Shown here one piece after another: positions 54,297 to 63,441 of a stretch of DNA of 64,000 bases. The stretch covers positions 171,165 through 235,164 of the forward strand of contig JAPPOV010000033.1 of assembly GCA_028873595.1 (NCBI GenBank), written 5' to 3'. The DNA is from Gemmatimonadota bacterium (GTDB lineage Bacteria > Gemmatimonadota > Gemmatimonadetes > Longimicrobiales > Gaopeijiaceae). Each line of letters opens with the position of its first letter. The stretch's first letter is position 1. The translations under genes and the position numbers were made by a program. The notes below the pieces were generated by a model that did no database searches, was not told the DNA's origin, and saw only the letters and a program-made list of their open reading frames with translations.

Positions 54297-54746
54297 CTAG
54301 TTCCCGGAGACGACCGTGAATGTGACGGTGTCGACCACCCAGGGTTGGAGCGGTACGTGCACCCCGTCGGCGACGACGGCGATCAGGCGATATTCGCCAG
54401 GTTCCACGTCCTCGAAGGTATAACTGGACGATGCGTCGCCCATGTGGATGATGCTGCCGGGAACCGTCGGTACAGGTTGGTCAGCCGGCGTCAGATCGGA
54501 ATTCAGATACAGGTGGTGGTGACCTGTCCCCTCCGTCATGTCGCCAGCAGGCAGAATGGTGACGGTAGACGAAAGATTCACGTTGATCTGGTTGCCGCTG
54601 ATCTGTGCGCCACTCACTGGAGTTACGATCGTGACGGAGTTCCCGGCGGGCTCCTCCATCGGCATGTCGGGGGAATCGGCGTCGCTTCCGCCACCGCACG
54701 CGACGAGCACGAACGGCAGGGACAGGGCGATGAGGGCTCTGTTCAT
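54297..54746 (-). CDS. DUF4399-like lipoprotein
   Basis: A protein of 149 residues with lipobox LVAC (Cys17) and an acidic linker. The domain has 'VTIVTPVSGAQISGNQINVN', 'GDMTEGTGHHHLYLNSD', 'PGSIIHMGDASSSYTFEDVE' and 'PGEYRLIAVVADGVHVP', the DUF4399 pattern of a small beta-sandwich with conserved His residues. These residues may bind metal. Function unknown. It is 80 bases from the end of the giant M14 gene on the same strand. Confidence 0.85.
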   Translation of the reverse strand: MNRALIALSLPFVLVACGGGSDADSPDMPMEEPAGNSVTIVTPVSGAQISGNQINVNLSSTVTILPAGDMTEGTGHHHLYLNSDLTPADQPVPTVPGSIIHMGDASSSYTFEDVEPGEYRLIAVVADGVHVPLQPWVVDTVTFTVVSGN

Positions 54747-54826
54747 GATGACTCTGGGCAGGGTCTACGAGCTGAATGAGGATGAAGAAGGGAAAAACAA
54801 CCGGCACGCCGTGGCAAGAAGAGACC

Positions 54827-57800
54827 TCAGCGAGAGCCCCTTTGCGGTGCGGCCACGTCATCCGATTCGTCGGTGTCTTCGGGCTTCTTCTCGGGAGGGC
54901 GAGGGCGATTCATCCGTAGAGACACGCCACCGAAGAAGCGGGATCCGCTCCGGTTCACTTCATGATCCCCATCGAACAGGTAGTCGGTAATCGCCTGGTC
55001 CCAGGAGAGCCCGGCTTTCCCCATGAGTTCCATCCACGGGCCGTACGCTGTTTCGTCCGGGGCCTCGGTCGTCCCGCTCCATATCGTTACGCGAGGGTTG
55101 TAGCCACCACCGTTCCCGCTCGATCCCTTGAGCGGCATCTCGATCAGGACGCTGTCGGTCATCGGCAGGTTGAAGACGTCTGGATCGAACGCCGCACCAT
55201 ACCGCTCGTAGCGTGCGTACGCGCGCCGGTTGAGGTCTCGCACGTCACGGTTGGAGTTGATGCCACGCGTGATGTACTCACGGATGGTGAATGCGGCGTC
55301 CTTGTGCCGAGGGTAGTCAGGGCTGTCCACGTAGCCGAATCCGGGCATGAACCAGCCCTTGTTGAACCCCCAGTTCCGTTCGGTCACACGACCACGCCGG
55401 ACAAGGCCCGTGTACTCGGAGAAGAGCTGGACGACCTGATGAGACGGGTAACCGTGTGGATTCAGGAAGATGTCGGGTAGCCACGTCTGCCACAGTCGAC
55501 CACGCACCGTCGACTCCGGATAGATCGGGTGGTCGGCCCCACTGCCGGACGTCGCATCCTGGCCGAGCGAGCCGAGGTAGCCTGCGTGCAGGATGTAGTC
55601 CGGCGTGATCCGATAGAGGTCGTACGCGGTCTGCGCGCCGTCCGGGTTCATGAACGGATGAATGATCACATTCACGTCGTTCAGCTTTGGTCGCTGGTCC
55701 GGATCCGTGAGCAGAAGCTCTGCATGCCGAAGCACGTGACTCGTCGACGAAACCTCGTTGGCGTGCTGTCGCGCCGAGTAGATGACGGTCGGCTTGAAGG
55801 TTGTCGCCTTCACGTGGGACCAGTGGCTCGCCTCGATGGCGGGCATCAGATCCATCGCCCAGATGTCCTTGCCGAGATAGCTGTGCCCGACTCGGTACAT
55901 CGTCGCCTCGGGGAATGCCTGCGCCATCTTCGCCAGCATCTCGTGGCCTTCGGAGGGTGGAATCGGCGTGTCCCATTGAACGATTCGGTCCCCTTCGTAG
56001 CTCCAGCCGTCCGGAAGAAGCGAGCCCCAGTCGGGCAAAGGCGCAGGCGTTCCGTTTGGTTCCAGCGATACCGTCCGCCGATTGGCCGGATCCTGTTCGT
56101 GCGTCCATTCGGCCCAGAGTTCGATCGAGCCGAGGCCCTGCCAGGCGAGCTCGGACGTGTACATCCCGGCCTCTCGGAGGGCTTCGATTTCCTCCATGAC
56201 GCCGACGACCATCTCCGCAGATACCATTCGCTCATCTACCGCCTGTTCGCGAGCGGCAGCGATGAGACTGTCCCGCATGTCCATGTCCGTATCGACGCGC
56301 ACGCGGAGTGCCATGTGAGACACGCCTGACTCGCCGGTACGCACACGTGCAAGCCGTGCGGAGGGGCGCGCCAAACTTGTCTTCGGGATATCCAGGCGTT
56401 CTTCACCCGTCTCCCCACTCGCCGTTTCGTACGTCAGGACGACGGCCGGTCGCGACGTCGCGAAGCCCGTGACGCGGATGTCGGCTGTCGCGGCCGATCC
56501 GTCGGACTTCGGACGCATGACGGGAAGAATGCGTCCGGGAAACTGGATTCCCTGGCCGCGAGAATTGCGCCCCAGGACGTCGAAGAACTCGATCGTGCCG
56601 AAGTAGATCTCCTCGTGCAGCGCGTCCATGGGCGCGTGGATTTCGTTGTCCACGCCGAGTCGGAAGTCAGGCTCGCTCATCTCGAGTTCCACGACGAGTT
56701 CACCGAAGAACGGCGCGTCCGCGCTGCCTCCACGAGGCAGGCCATCGTGCAGATCCATGACATGGTCGTACATCGTTGGCAGAACGGTCGCCTGGAAGTG
56801 GTCCCAGAACGTCTCGGGGTCCGTCGGAATTCGTTCGTCGACGAGCGTGGCGTTCCCGGCTTCTGCCTTGAGCCATCCCGTCGTGACGCGGACGTGCTCG
56901 TAATCCTCGAAGCGGTCCATATAGGGCCGAGTGACGTAGTGCGGATCGAATGTGTCGTGAAGGATCTCTGCACCGGAGCGATCGGTCACACGCACGGAGT
57001 ACGTCGGTCCCTGATGCACTTCCTCGAAGCGGATCTGCTCGAGATTCACGCCCAGGTCTCGAACGAACACCTCGTCGATCGGAAAGATCTCGTGGAGCCA
57101 GCGCACCGGGGTGAGGATCGCCTGCTGTGGCCAGTCGTCCGGAGGTTCGTTTCGCAGGAAGGAGATCTCGATTTCTCCGATGTCCTGCCCTTCGATCCGG
57201 GGCCGGATGACGTCGTACAGCCAGGAGTATCCCTGCTTGAACGCCGACAGGACGACGACTTCCGTGCCATCCGGGTTGGCTCCTGCCTCCAGCAGGGCGG
57301 TGCGGGCCTCCTGAGCGAGCTGCTCACGTACCTCGGGCGGTTCGCTGAGACGAGCCTCCACGCGCACGGCACGCCCGGTCGCGGAGGGGTAAACCCGGCT
57401 CATCATGAGCGAGCGGAAGCGATCGACTTCCGACGGGAATGTCAGCGACTCCTCGTAGATCGTCGTGCTCGCATTCGACACGTCCCGATTGTCGATCGTT
57501 ACCTCGACCTGGCTCGTTTCCAGGATCTCGGTCGCTCGGGCCTCGACCCATGCTGCCAGTCCGTCGTCGGCCTTCTCTACGGACATGAGCACCGAGGCGG
57601 ACGAGAGTTCTTCTTCTGCGAGCCCTCGAGCGATCCGACGCAGCTTGTACATGCCGGTTGCGGCCTGGCCAAGGGGCGTATGACCCGCGAGTGCATCCCA
57701 AAGACCGCGCTCGACGTCATCGACTGTAGGACGGTCCTTACCGCGCGCTCCGAGATTCGGGAAGCCGACTGCGAGCTGCTCGAGTGCCCGCTCGGCCCCT

Positions 57801-59128
57801 GCCTCGTCACTTCCGGTCACGACCAGCGCCGACTTGGAGCCGAAGGCCTGCGGCACGAGCTGGATCAGCCCTTCGCCCGCGCCGAGTGCGTCCAGATCAA
57901 TCCGCCCGCTGTCCGAGAGCTGATCGGTCAGGTGGTTGGCCGTACCCGCGAGGACCATGGTCGGCTGGGCGCTCGCACGGTCGATCGCTGTCGCCGGATG
58001 GACGAGCGGGACCACCAGTCCGGTCGACTCGAGTCCGAGTCGGGCACCCAGCTCCGGAAGGCCTGATATGCCACTCGAGCCAGGAACGATGATTGCGTCG
58101 ATGCGGTTCGGGATCGGGTTGCCGCCGAGGAGGCCTTCAGCCGTATATACATTCGACAGGTCCAGGCCGTCTTTTTCGCCGGCACCCGGACGACTCGAGA
58201 TCGGACCGGGGCGATCGGGCTCTGCGCGGCCAGGGAGGCGCAAAGCGGTTCCGCCCTCGATACGGACCTCAACGCTGGCCAGGCCGGGGTAGGCCAGGGG
58301 CGTTGGGTTCGGCGCATCCTCCTCGTTCCGGGCGGCAGTGCCCGAATCGGACTCCTCGTCGCCGGCCGGGTCTTCCACCGGAGGTGCCCCCTCGCTGGTG
58401 GTCAGGTAATGCAGCGCGTCCGCAATCCCCGAGGGGTCAGACCCGGTAACGTCGACGATCAGACGCGCGATGCCGTCCCGGTCGCTGCGAGCGCGAGCCT
58501 GCGATACCCGCATCGACGCACCCTCGACGTTGCCCGCCGCGAGCGCGTCGGACAGGTCTTCGCGAACTCGGGAGAGCGACGCTGTGGAAAGCGTCCGGGT
58601 ATGGGGCAGGACGCCCGAAAACAGACGCGCGGCGGCCAACAGCCCGTCGTCGTCACCGCCTACGACGACGATCCAGCTCCGCCCCTCCGATTCTACGACA
58701 GCCACCGCGCCCTCGCCGGAGTCGAGGGACGCCGGATCGAGGCCGGATGCGGTCACTCCCGCGATAGCGAGGCCTCCCCGTCCGATTACGATCGGGATCG
58801 TCCCGCTGTCACCGCGAGGAATCGGGAGATCCATCGCCATCGTCTCGAAGCCGAGTCGCGCCGAGATTTCTGCAGCGGCCGCCAGTTCGGCGGTCGATGC
58901 CGATGCGCCGAGCACCAGGGAGGCCTGAATGGCGTTCGGCACGTCGTCCCCGTTGGTATCTGCGACCAACCCGCCCAGATCGAAGATCGACAGGAGGTCT
59001 TCGCCCGCTGTGGCGTCCTGACCTCGGGCGGTTCCCGGCACCGCGAGGAGCGTGGTGATGGCTCCGAGCACCAGGCAGGGCGAAGCGAGACGGAAGGTAG
59101 GGGACAGCAGACGCGGCGAATCCGCCAT
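54827..59128 (-). CDS. Very large exported M14 family carboxypeptidase-like protein
   Basis: A protein of 1,433 residues with a signal peptide (cleavage after ARG near 36). The C-terminal third is M14: zinc ligands His1122 and Glu1125 (SARQHANEVSS) and His1225 (NPHGYPSHQ), with 'MNPDGAQTAYDLYR' between. The N-terminal 500 residues hold two similar units: one starting 'SIFDLGGLVADTNGDDVPNA' with 'ISARLGFETMAMDLPI', and one starting 'VYTAEGLLGGNPIPNRID' with 'LGARLGLESTGLVVPL', each followed by an 'IVVVGGDDDGLLAAA'- or 'ALVVTGSDEAGAERAL'-type end. The rest is of unknown structure. It is far longer than a typical M14 enzyme of 300-500 residues. Probable extracellular peptidase. Confidence 0.88.
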   Translation of the reverse strand: MADSPRLLSPTFRLASPCLVLGAITTLLAVPGTARGQDATAGEDLLSIFDLGGLVADTNGDDVPNAIQASLVLGASASTAELAAAAEISARLGFETMAMDLPIPRGDSGTIPIVIGRGGLAIAGVTASGLDPASLDSGEGAVAVVESEGRSWIVVVGGDDDGLLAAARLFSGVLPHTRTLSTASLSRVREDLSDALAAGNVEGASMRVSQARARSDRDGIARLIVDVTGSDPSGIADALHYLTTSEGAPPVEDPAGDEESDSGTAARNEEDAPNPTPLAYPGLASVEVRIEGGTALRLPGRAEPDRPGPISSRPGAGEKDGLDLSNVYTAEGLLGGNPIPNRIDAIIVPGSSGISGLPELGARLGLESTGLVVPLVHPATAIDRASAQPTMVLAGTANHLTDQLSDSGRIDLDALGAGEGLIQLVPQAFGSKSALVVTGSDEAGAERALEQLAVGFPNLGARGKDRPTVDDVERGLWDALAGHTPLGQAATGMYKLRRIARGLAEEELSSASVLMSVEKADDGLAAWVEARATEILETSQVEVTIDNRDVSNASTTIYEESLTFPSEVDRFRSLMMSRVYPSATGRAVRVEARLSEPPEVREQLAQEARTALLEAGANPDGTEVVVLSAFKQGYSWLYDVIRPRIEGQDIGEIEISFLRNEPPDDWPQQAILTPVRWLHEIFPIDEVFVRDLGVNLEQIRFEEVHQGPTYSVRVTDRSGAEILHDTFDPHYVTRPYMDRFEDYEHVRVTTGWLKAEAGNATLVDERIPTDPETFWDHFQATVLPTMYDHVMDLHDGLPRGGSADAPFFGELVVELEMSEPDFRLGVDNEIHAPMDALHEEIYFGTIEFFDVLGRNSRGQGIQFPGRILPVMRPKSDGSAATADIRVTGFATSRPAVVLTYETASGETGEERLDIPKTSLARPSARLARVRTGESGVSHMALRVRVDTDMDMRDSLIAAAREQAVDERMVSAEMVVGVMEEIEALREAGMYTSELAWQGLGSIELWAEWTHEQDPANRRTVSLEPNGTPAPLPDWGSLLPDGWSYEGDRIVQWDTPIPPSEGHEMLAKMAQAFPEATMYRVGHSYLGKDIWAMDLMPAIEASHWSHVKATTFKPTVIYSARQHANEVSSTSHVLRHAELLLTDPDQRPKLNDVNVIIHPFMNPDGAQTAYDLYRITPDYILHAGYLGSLGQDATSGSGADHPIYPESTVRGRLWQTWLPDIFLNPHGYPSHQVVQLFSEYTGLVRRGRVTERNWGFNKGWFMPGFGYVDSPDYPRHKDAAFTIREYITRGINSNRDVRDLNRRAYARYERYGAAFDPDVFNLPMTDSVLIEMPLKGSSGNGGGYNPRVTIWSGTTEAPDETAYGPWMELMGKAGLSWDQAITDYLFDGDHEVNRSGSRFFGGVSLRMNRPRPPEKKPEDTDESDDVAAPQRGSR

Positions 59129-59224
59129 GCGAAGGATCCTTCTGAGGAGCTGTAGAACGGTGGGCGGTGAAGCTACGCGGGCACCGACCGGCCTACAACG
59201 CGTGCATTCGTGACCGTTGCCTTT

Positions 59225-60061
59225 TCAGCGCTCGAAGTCGAGTGCGACGTCGAGGGATGGGGACGAGTGGGTCAGGGCGCCAACCGAAATCAGATCTACC
59301 CCCGACTCTGCAACCGCGCGCACCGTGGCATCCGTGATGCCGCCTGACGCTTCCAGCAGGACTCTGCCCTCGGCCTGCTCGACGGCCTGGCGCATATCCT
59401 CGGGCGGCATGTTGTCGAGCATGACGACGTCGGCCCCCGCTTCGATGACCGATTCGAGATCGTCGAGCGTCTCGATTTCGACCTCGATCGTCATCTCTTC
59501 GCCGACGTGGGCTCGCGCTCGGCGAACGGCCTCCGCGGGGGAGCCGACGGCTTCAATGTGGTTGTCCTTGATCAGTATCTGATCGAACAGCCCCATGCGG
59601 TGGTTTCCACCACCGCCTGCGATAACCGCCATTTTCTGCAACTCACGAAGGAGCGGAACCGTCTTTCGCGTATCAACGATTCGAGCGCCGGTGCCCTCGA
59701 CCTGGTCGACGAGGGCACGTGTCGCGGTGGCGACACCGCTCAGCTGACCGAGCAGGTTCAGGGCGAGCCGCTCTGCCGAGAGAATGCTCCTTGTGGCGCC
59801 GCGAACTGTGGCGAGTCGAGTACCGGCCGTGACCACGTCACCGTCCTGGGCGAGGGCGCCGATCTCGACGTTCTCGTCAAGGATTTCGAAACAGCGCAGG
59901 GCGACCGCGAGGCCTGCGATACAGCCGGCCTGTCGCGCCACGACGTGGGCCGTCGATTCCGCCTCCGCGGGGATGGTGGCGTCGGTCGTAACGTCACCAC
60001 GCTCGCCGAGGTCTTCGGTGAATGCCGCCGTGAGGAAGCCGTCGATATCGATGATCGTCAG
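59225..60061 (-). CDS. nadC: Nicotinate-nucleotide pyrophosphorylase (carboxylating)
   Basis: A protein of 278 residues if translation starts at CTG. It converts quinolinate and PRPP to nicotinate mononucleotide, the step after NadA. Motifs include 'ILSAERLALNLLGQLSGVAT', 'ARIVDTRKTVPLLRELQK', 'GGGNHRMGLFDQILIKDNHI' and 'VMLDNMPPEDM'. The conserved N-terminus (DIDGFLTAAFTEDLGERG, DVTTDATIPAEA) is encoded in frame up to 60061, but no ATG, GTG or TTG occurs before the GTG at 59941, which would remove about 40 residues including part of the substrate-binding N-terminal domain. CTG at 60061 (CTG ACG ATC ATC) fits best. It starts 35 bases after the nadA stop. Confidence 0.9.
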   Translation of the reverse strand: MTIIDIDGFLTAAFTEDLGERGDVTTDATIPAEAESTAHVVARQAGCIAGLAVALRCFEILDENVEIGALAQDGDVVTAGTRLATVRGATRSILSAERLALNLLGQLSGVATATRALVDQVEGTGARIVDTRKTVPLLRELQKMAVIAGGGGNHRMGLFDQILIKDNHIEAVGSPAEAVRRARAHVGEEMTIEVEIETLDDLESVIEAGADVVMLDNMPPEDMRQAVEQAEGRVLLEASGGITDATVRAVAESGVDLISVGALTHSSPSLDVALDFER

Positions 60062-60096
60062 GGGTCGGAGTCAGTCTCGACGGAATGCCGGGCGAG

Positions 60097-61107
60097 TCAG
60101 ACCGGGACGGCGAGCATGCGTTCGACGGATTTTCGGGCTCGTTCGGCGATGGCCGGGTCTATGGAGACTTCGTGCTTCATGTCCCGTAGTGCATCCCGGA
60201 TGTTCTCCAGTGTGATGCGCTTCATGTGCGGGCACAGATTGCACGGGCGCACGAACTCCGTCCCCGGTGACTCGACAGCGACGTTGTCACTCATCGAGCA
60301 CTCCGTGACCATCACGACCTGACGGGGACGCTCGGACTTGACCCAGTTGATCATGCCCGCGGTCGAGCCGACGAAGTCTGCTTCGTCGAGCACGTCCGGT
60401 GGACATTCGGGGTGCGCGATGATCTGAATGCCGGGATTCAGCGAGCGGTATCCACGCAGCTCCTCGGCCGTGAAGCGTTCGTGCACTTCACACGCGCCCT
60501 CCCATAGGATGATCTCCACCTCGGTTTGGGTCGCGACCCAGCGGCCGAGGTACTGATCCGGCAGGAAGATCACGCGGTCGACACCCAGTGACTCGACCAC
60601 CTGTACTGCATTGCCCGAGGTACAGCAGATGTCGGACTCGGCCTTCACGTCGGCCGAGGTGTTCACGTAGGTGACCACCGGGACGCCCGGGTACCGTTCC
60701 TTGAGCAGGCGGACGTCGGCACCGGTGATCGCATCGGCGAGCGAGCACCCGGCGTTCAGGTCGGGGATGAGGACAGTCTTGTCCTCGTTCACGATCTTGG
60801 CCGTTTCGGCCATGAAGTGTACGCCGGCCATGACGATGACCTCGGCTTCCGTCTCTGCCGCCATCCGCGCCAGGGCCAGGGAATCACCCTTGAGGTCCGA
60901 GACGCCGTGGAAGATGTCGGGCGTCATGTAGTTATGCGCGAGAATCGCCGCCTTACGGCGAACTTTCAGCTCCTCGATCTCTTCGATGATCGGGGCCAGG
61001 GCCGCGATCTCGGGGTCGGGGAGGATCCCGCGAAGGCGTTCGGCGGGGCTGATCTGGATCGATGTAGGATTCAAAGCGGTCACATGTCCGTTACGAAACC
61101 GGGCCAC
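60097..61107 (-). CDS. nadA: Quinolinate synthase A
   Basis: A protein of up to 336 residues. It condenses iminoaspartate with dihydroxyacetone phosphate to quinolinate using a [4Fe-4S] cluster. Cluster cysteines are Cys121 (NAGCSLAD), Cys206 (WEGACEVH) and Cys292 (NLCPHM). Other marks are '[13 protein letters not shown]', '[20 protein letters not shown]' and 'AHPECPPDV'. GTG at 61107 is taken as start, with GTG at 61083 as alternative. It forms an operon with nadC. No nadB is visible in the window, so the iminoaspartate source lies elsewhere. Confidence 0.95.
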   Translation of the reverse strand: MARFRNGHVTALNPTSIQISPAERLRGILPDPEIAALAPIIEEIEELKVRRKAAILAHNYMTPDIFHGVSDLKGDSLALARMAAETEAEVIVMAGVHFMAETAKIVNEDKTVLIPDLNAGCSLADAITGADVRLLKERYPGVPVVTYVNTSADVKAESDICCTSGNAVQVVESLGVDRVIFLPDQYLGRWVATQTEVEIILWEGACEVHERFTAEELRGYRSLNPGIQIIAHPECPPDVLDEADFVGSTAGMINWVKSERPRQVVMVTECSMSDNVAVESPGTEFVRPCNLCPHMKRITLENIRDALRDMKHEVSIDPAIAERARKSVERMLAVPV

Positions 61108-61212
61108 AACTCTATCAATCGACTCTCAGGAAGCAATACACCGCAGAGGACTCGAAGATCGGTCGCAGCGACGGGCTGCGCTATCTGTTTCATCGCGAAA
61201 GTCGGAGGGACG

Positions 61213-63258
61213 TCAGCTCACCGGTCTGTCGTCGTGCGTCCCCCACTTCTCCCACCACTTCCTCAGGTAAAGCTGTGTCCTCATGAAGTTCGAAGGACGG
61301 GACCCCGTCCCGTGCCACTCGTCCTGGAAACGAACCATCACGGTGGGCACCCCAACGTACTGGAGCGCCTGGTAATACTCCTCTGTCTGGCCCATGGGTG
61401 TCCGTAAGTCGAGTTCGCCGGTCATCAGCATCGTCGGGGTCGTCACGTTGCCCACGTAGAAGATCGACGACCGGTCGATCCATTCGGTCGGGTCTTCCCA
61501 GAACGGAACCTCGAACGTGCGCGTGTAACTGATCGCGTCGGATGTCCCCATGGCAGACATCCAGTTCACGATCGGACAGTTCGCCGATGCCGCCGTGAAT
61601 CGATCGGTGTTGCCGACGATATAGGTCGTCAGGATGCCGCCGCCGGAGCAACCATAGACGAAGAGGTTCTCCTCGTCGATGTATCCGGTCTCCAGCATGT
61701 AGTCGACGCCACGCATAAGGTCCTGCATGTCGACGCCCGGATAGTCGTTCTGGATCGCGTTCGCGAATTCGGTGCCGTAGCCAGTCGACCCACGTGGGTT
61801 CGTGTAGAGTACGACGTAGTCGTTCGATGCATGCTCCTGGAACGCGAAGTTGAAGCCGCCATTGTACATGCCGTGCGGACCGCCGTGGATGGCGAGCATC
61901 AGCGGGTACTCACGGTTCGGGTCGAAGTCGGGTGGCTTCACGATCCATCCCTGGATGTCGAACGGATCAGACGGATACCAGATCTCTTCGACCTCGCCCA
62001 GCGTCACGTTGTGCAGGATGTCCGCATTCACGTTCGTGAGGCGGATCGGGTCTTCGGGATTGTCGAGGCTCCATCGGTACAGGTCGCCCGGCTCGTAGGC
62101 GCTCGAGATCGTGCCGACAGCCATCCCCTCGTCGGAGAACGACGATAGCGTCATCAGGTGGCTTCCCTCGGTTCGTCGTTCGACTCCGCCGTCGACGGAC
62201 GCGAAGTGGAGGCTTCGGTAGCCTTCGCGCGACACGCTGAAGTACAAACCGCTGCCGTCCGGCGCCCACATGAGCCCACCGGACTGACGGTCGTAGTCCC
62301 CGGAGATGCTGCGCTGACCCGATCCGTCGCGGTTCATCACATGGATTCGGGAGTTTCGATAGGTGTCGGCGTGTTCGTCGCCCGAGATGTACGCGATGAG
62401 GGAGCCGTCCGGTGACGGTACCGGGGACCCATCCGCCCCACGCTTATCGGTCAGCCTGCGAATCGAGCCGGTGACGACCTCCACAGCGTAGATGTCGGAC
62501 TCCTGCCAGTTCTCCGGCGCATCCCAATCCTCGGTCCGGTAGGAGGTGAAGTAGATTTCGGTGCCGTCCGGGCTCCAGGCGATGCCGTTGTGGTTCCAGT
62601 CTCCCCGGGTAAGCTGGCGGGGAGTGCCTCCTTCGGCGGGTACGACGAAGAGGTGGGTCCACCCGGTGTCGACGTACCCGGAGCGGTCCCGCTTGTAGCC
62701 GGCTCGTTCGACGATCTTCGGCCCGGCCGTCCATTGGGCTCCGTCGGGGCGATCGGGCAGGCTCACGCCGGCGAAATCCGCACGATCGTCGACGCGGCTC
62801 GTGAAGGCGATCCAGTCGCCATCAGGGGACCAGCGGACGTTGCCCGGTCCGTTGTCCAGTCGAGTGACCTGGGAGGTGGCCCCCTCCGCATCCATCCATC
62901 GCACGTGAATCTGTGCCCCGCCGGGTTCTCCGGGGGCTGTAAACAGGATGCGTGTGCCATCCGGTGACCATCGGACCCCTGCACCCTCCAGGAGATGCCG
63001 ATTCCTCGACCCGTCCGTCTCCATGATCCAGATCGACGACTCACGTCGGTCATTCACCATGTCGAACCAGGAGCGCGTGTACACGACGCGCGACCCGTCA
63101 GGAGAGATCTGTGGGCCGGAGACCGTCTCCAGATCCATGTAATGATCGAGGGAGAGGCGGACCGTCTCCTGGCCCTCGATCGGGCTCTGAATTCCGAGCC
63201 AAGTAAGTGCGACCACGGCGGTCAATGCAGCGCTGGGCAAGGACATACGCGACTTCAT
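61213..63258 (-). CDS. S9 family serine peptidase, exported
   Basis: A protein of 681 residues with a signal peptide (1-30, ending EGQ). The N-terminal TolB-like propeller has repeats ('QISPDGSRVVYTRSWF', 'VRWSPDGTRILFTAPG', 'VRWSPDGDWIAFTSRV'). The alpha/beta hydrolase triad is Ser538 (YGCSGGGILT), Asp617 (GELDLRTPMG) and His649 (DEWHGTG). It belongs to the acylaminoacyl-peptidase/DPP-like S9 group and degrades short peptides outside the cytoplasm. It is separate from nadA, which starts 105 bases downstream. Confidence 0.95.
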   Translation of the reverse strand: MKSRMSLPSAALTAVVALTWLGIQSPIEGQETVRLSLDHYMDLETVSGPQISPDGSRVVYTRSWFDMVNDRRESSIWIMETDGSRNRHLLEGAGVRWSPDGTRILFTAPGEPGGAQIHVRWMDAEGATSQVTRLDNGPGNVRWSPDGDWIAFTSRVDDRADFAGVSLPDRPDGAQWTAGPKIVERAGYKRDRSGYVDTGWTHLFVVPAEGGTPRQLTRGDWNHNGIAWSPDGTEIYFTSYRTEDWDAPENWQESDIYAVEVVTGSIRRLTDKRGADGSPVPSPDGSLIAYISGDEHADTYRNSRIHVMNRDGSGQRSISGDYDRQSGGLMWAPDGSGLYFSVSREGYRSLHFASVDGGVERRTEGSHLMTLSSFSDEGMAVGTISSAYEPGDLYRWSLDNPEDPIRLTNVNADILHNVTLGEVEEIWYPSDPFDIQGWIVKPPDFDPNREYPLMLAIHGGPHGMYNGGFNFAFQEHASNDYVVLYTNPRGSTGYGTEFANAIQNDYPGVDMQDLMRGVDYMLETGYIDEENLFVYGCSGGGILTTYIVGNTDRFTAASANCPIVNWMSAMGTSDAISYTRTFEVPFWEDPTEWIDRSSIFYVGNVTTPTMLMTGELDLRTPMGQTEEYYQALQYVGVPTVMVRFQDEWHGTGSRPSNFMRTQLYLRKWWEKWGTHDDRPVS

Positions 63259-63441
63259 GGGGGTAGCCTCCAGGCGAGAGGGCGCGAAAGTATGATCCTC
63301 AGGCCGCCGAGAACAGCGCGACAGCGTTCGGGAAACGCAGGGTGGCGTCCAACGAAGCCCAACGATGCCGTCTTCGTCGAGGGACTCCGCGCCCTCGCCG
63401 CCGGGACGCCGATCGGCTTCGTGGTCGATGAACGTCGGCCC

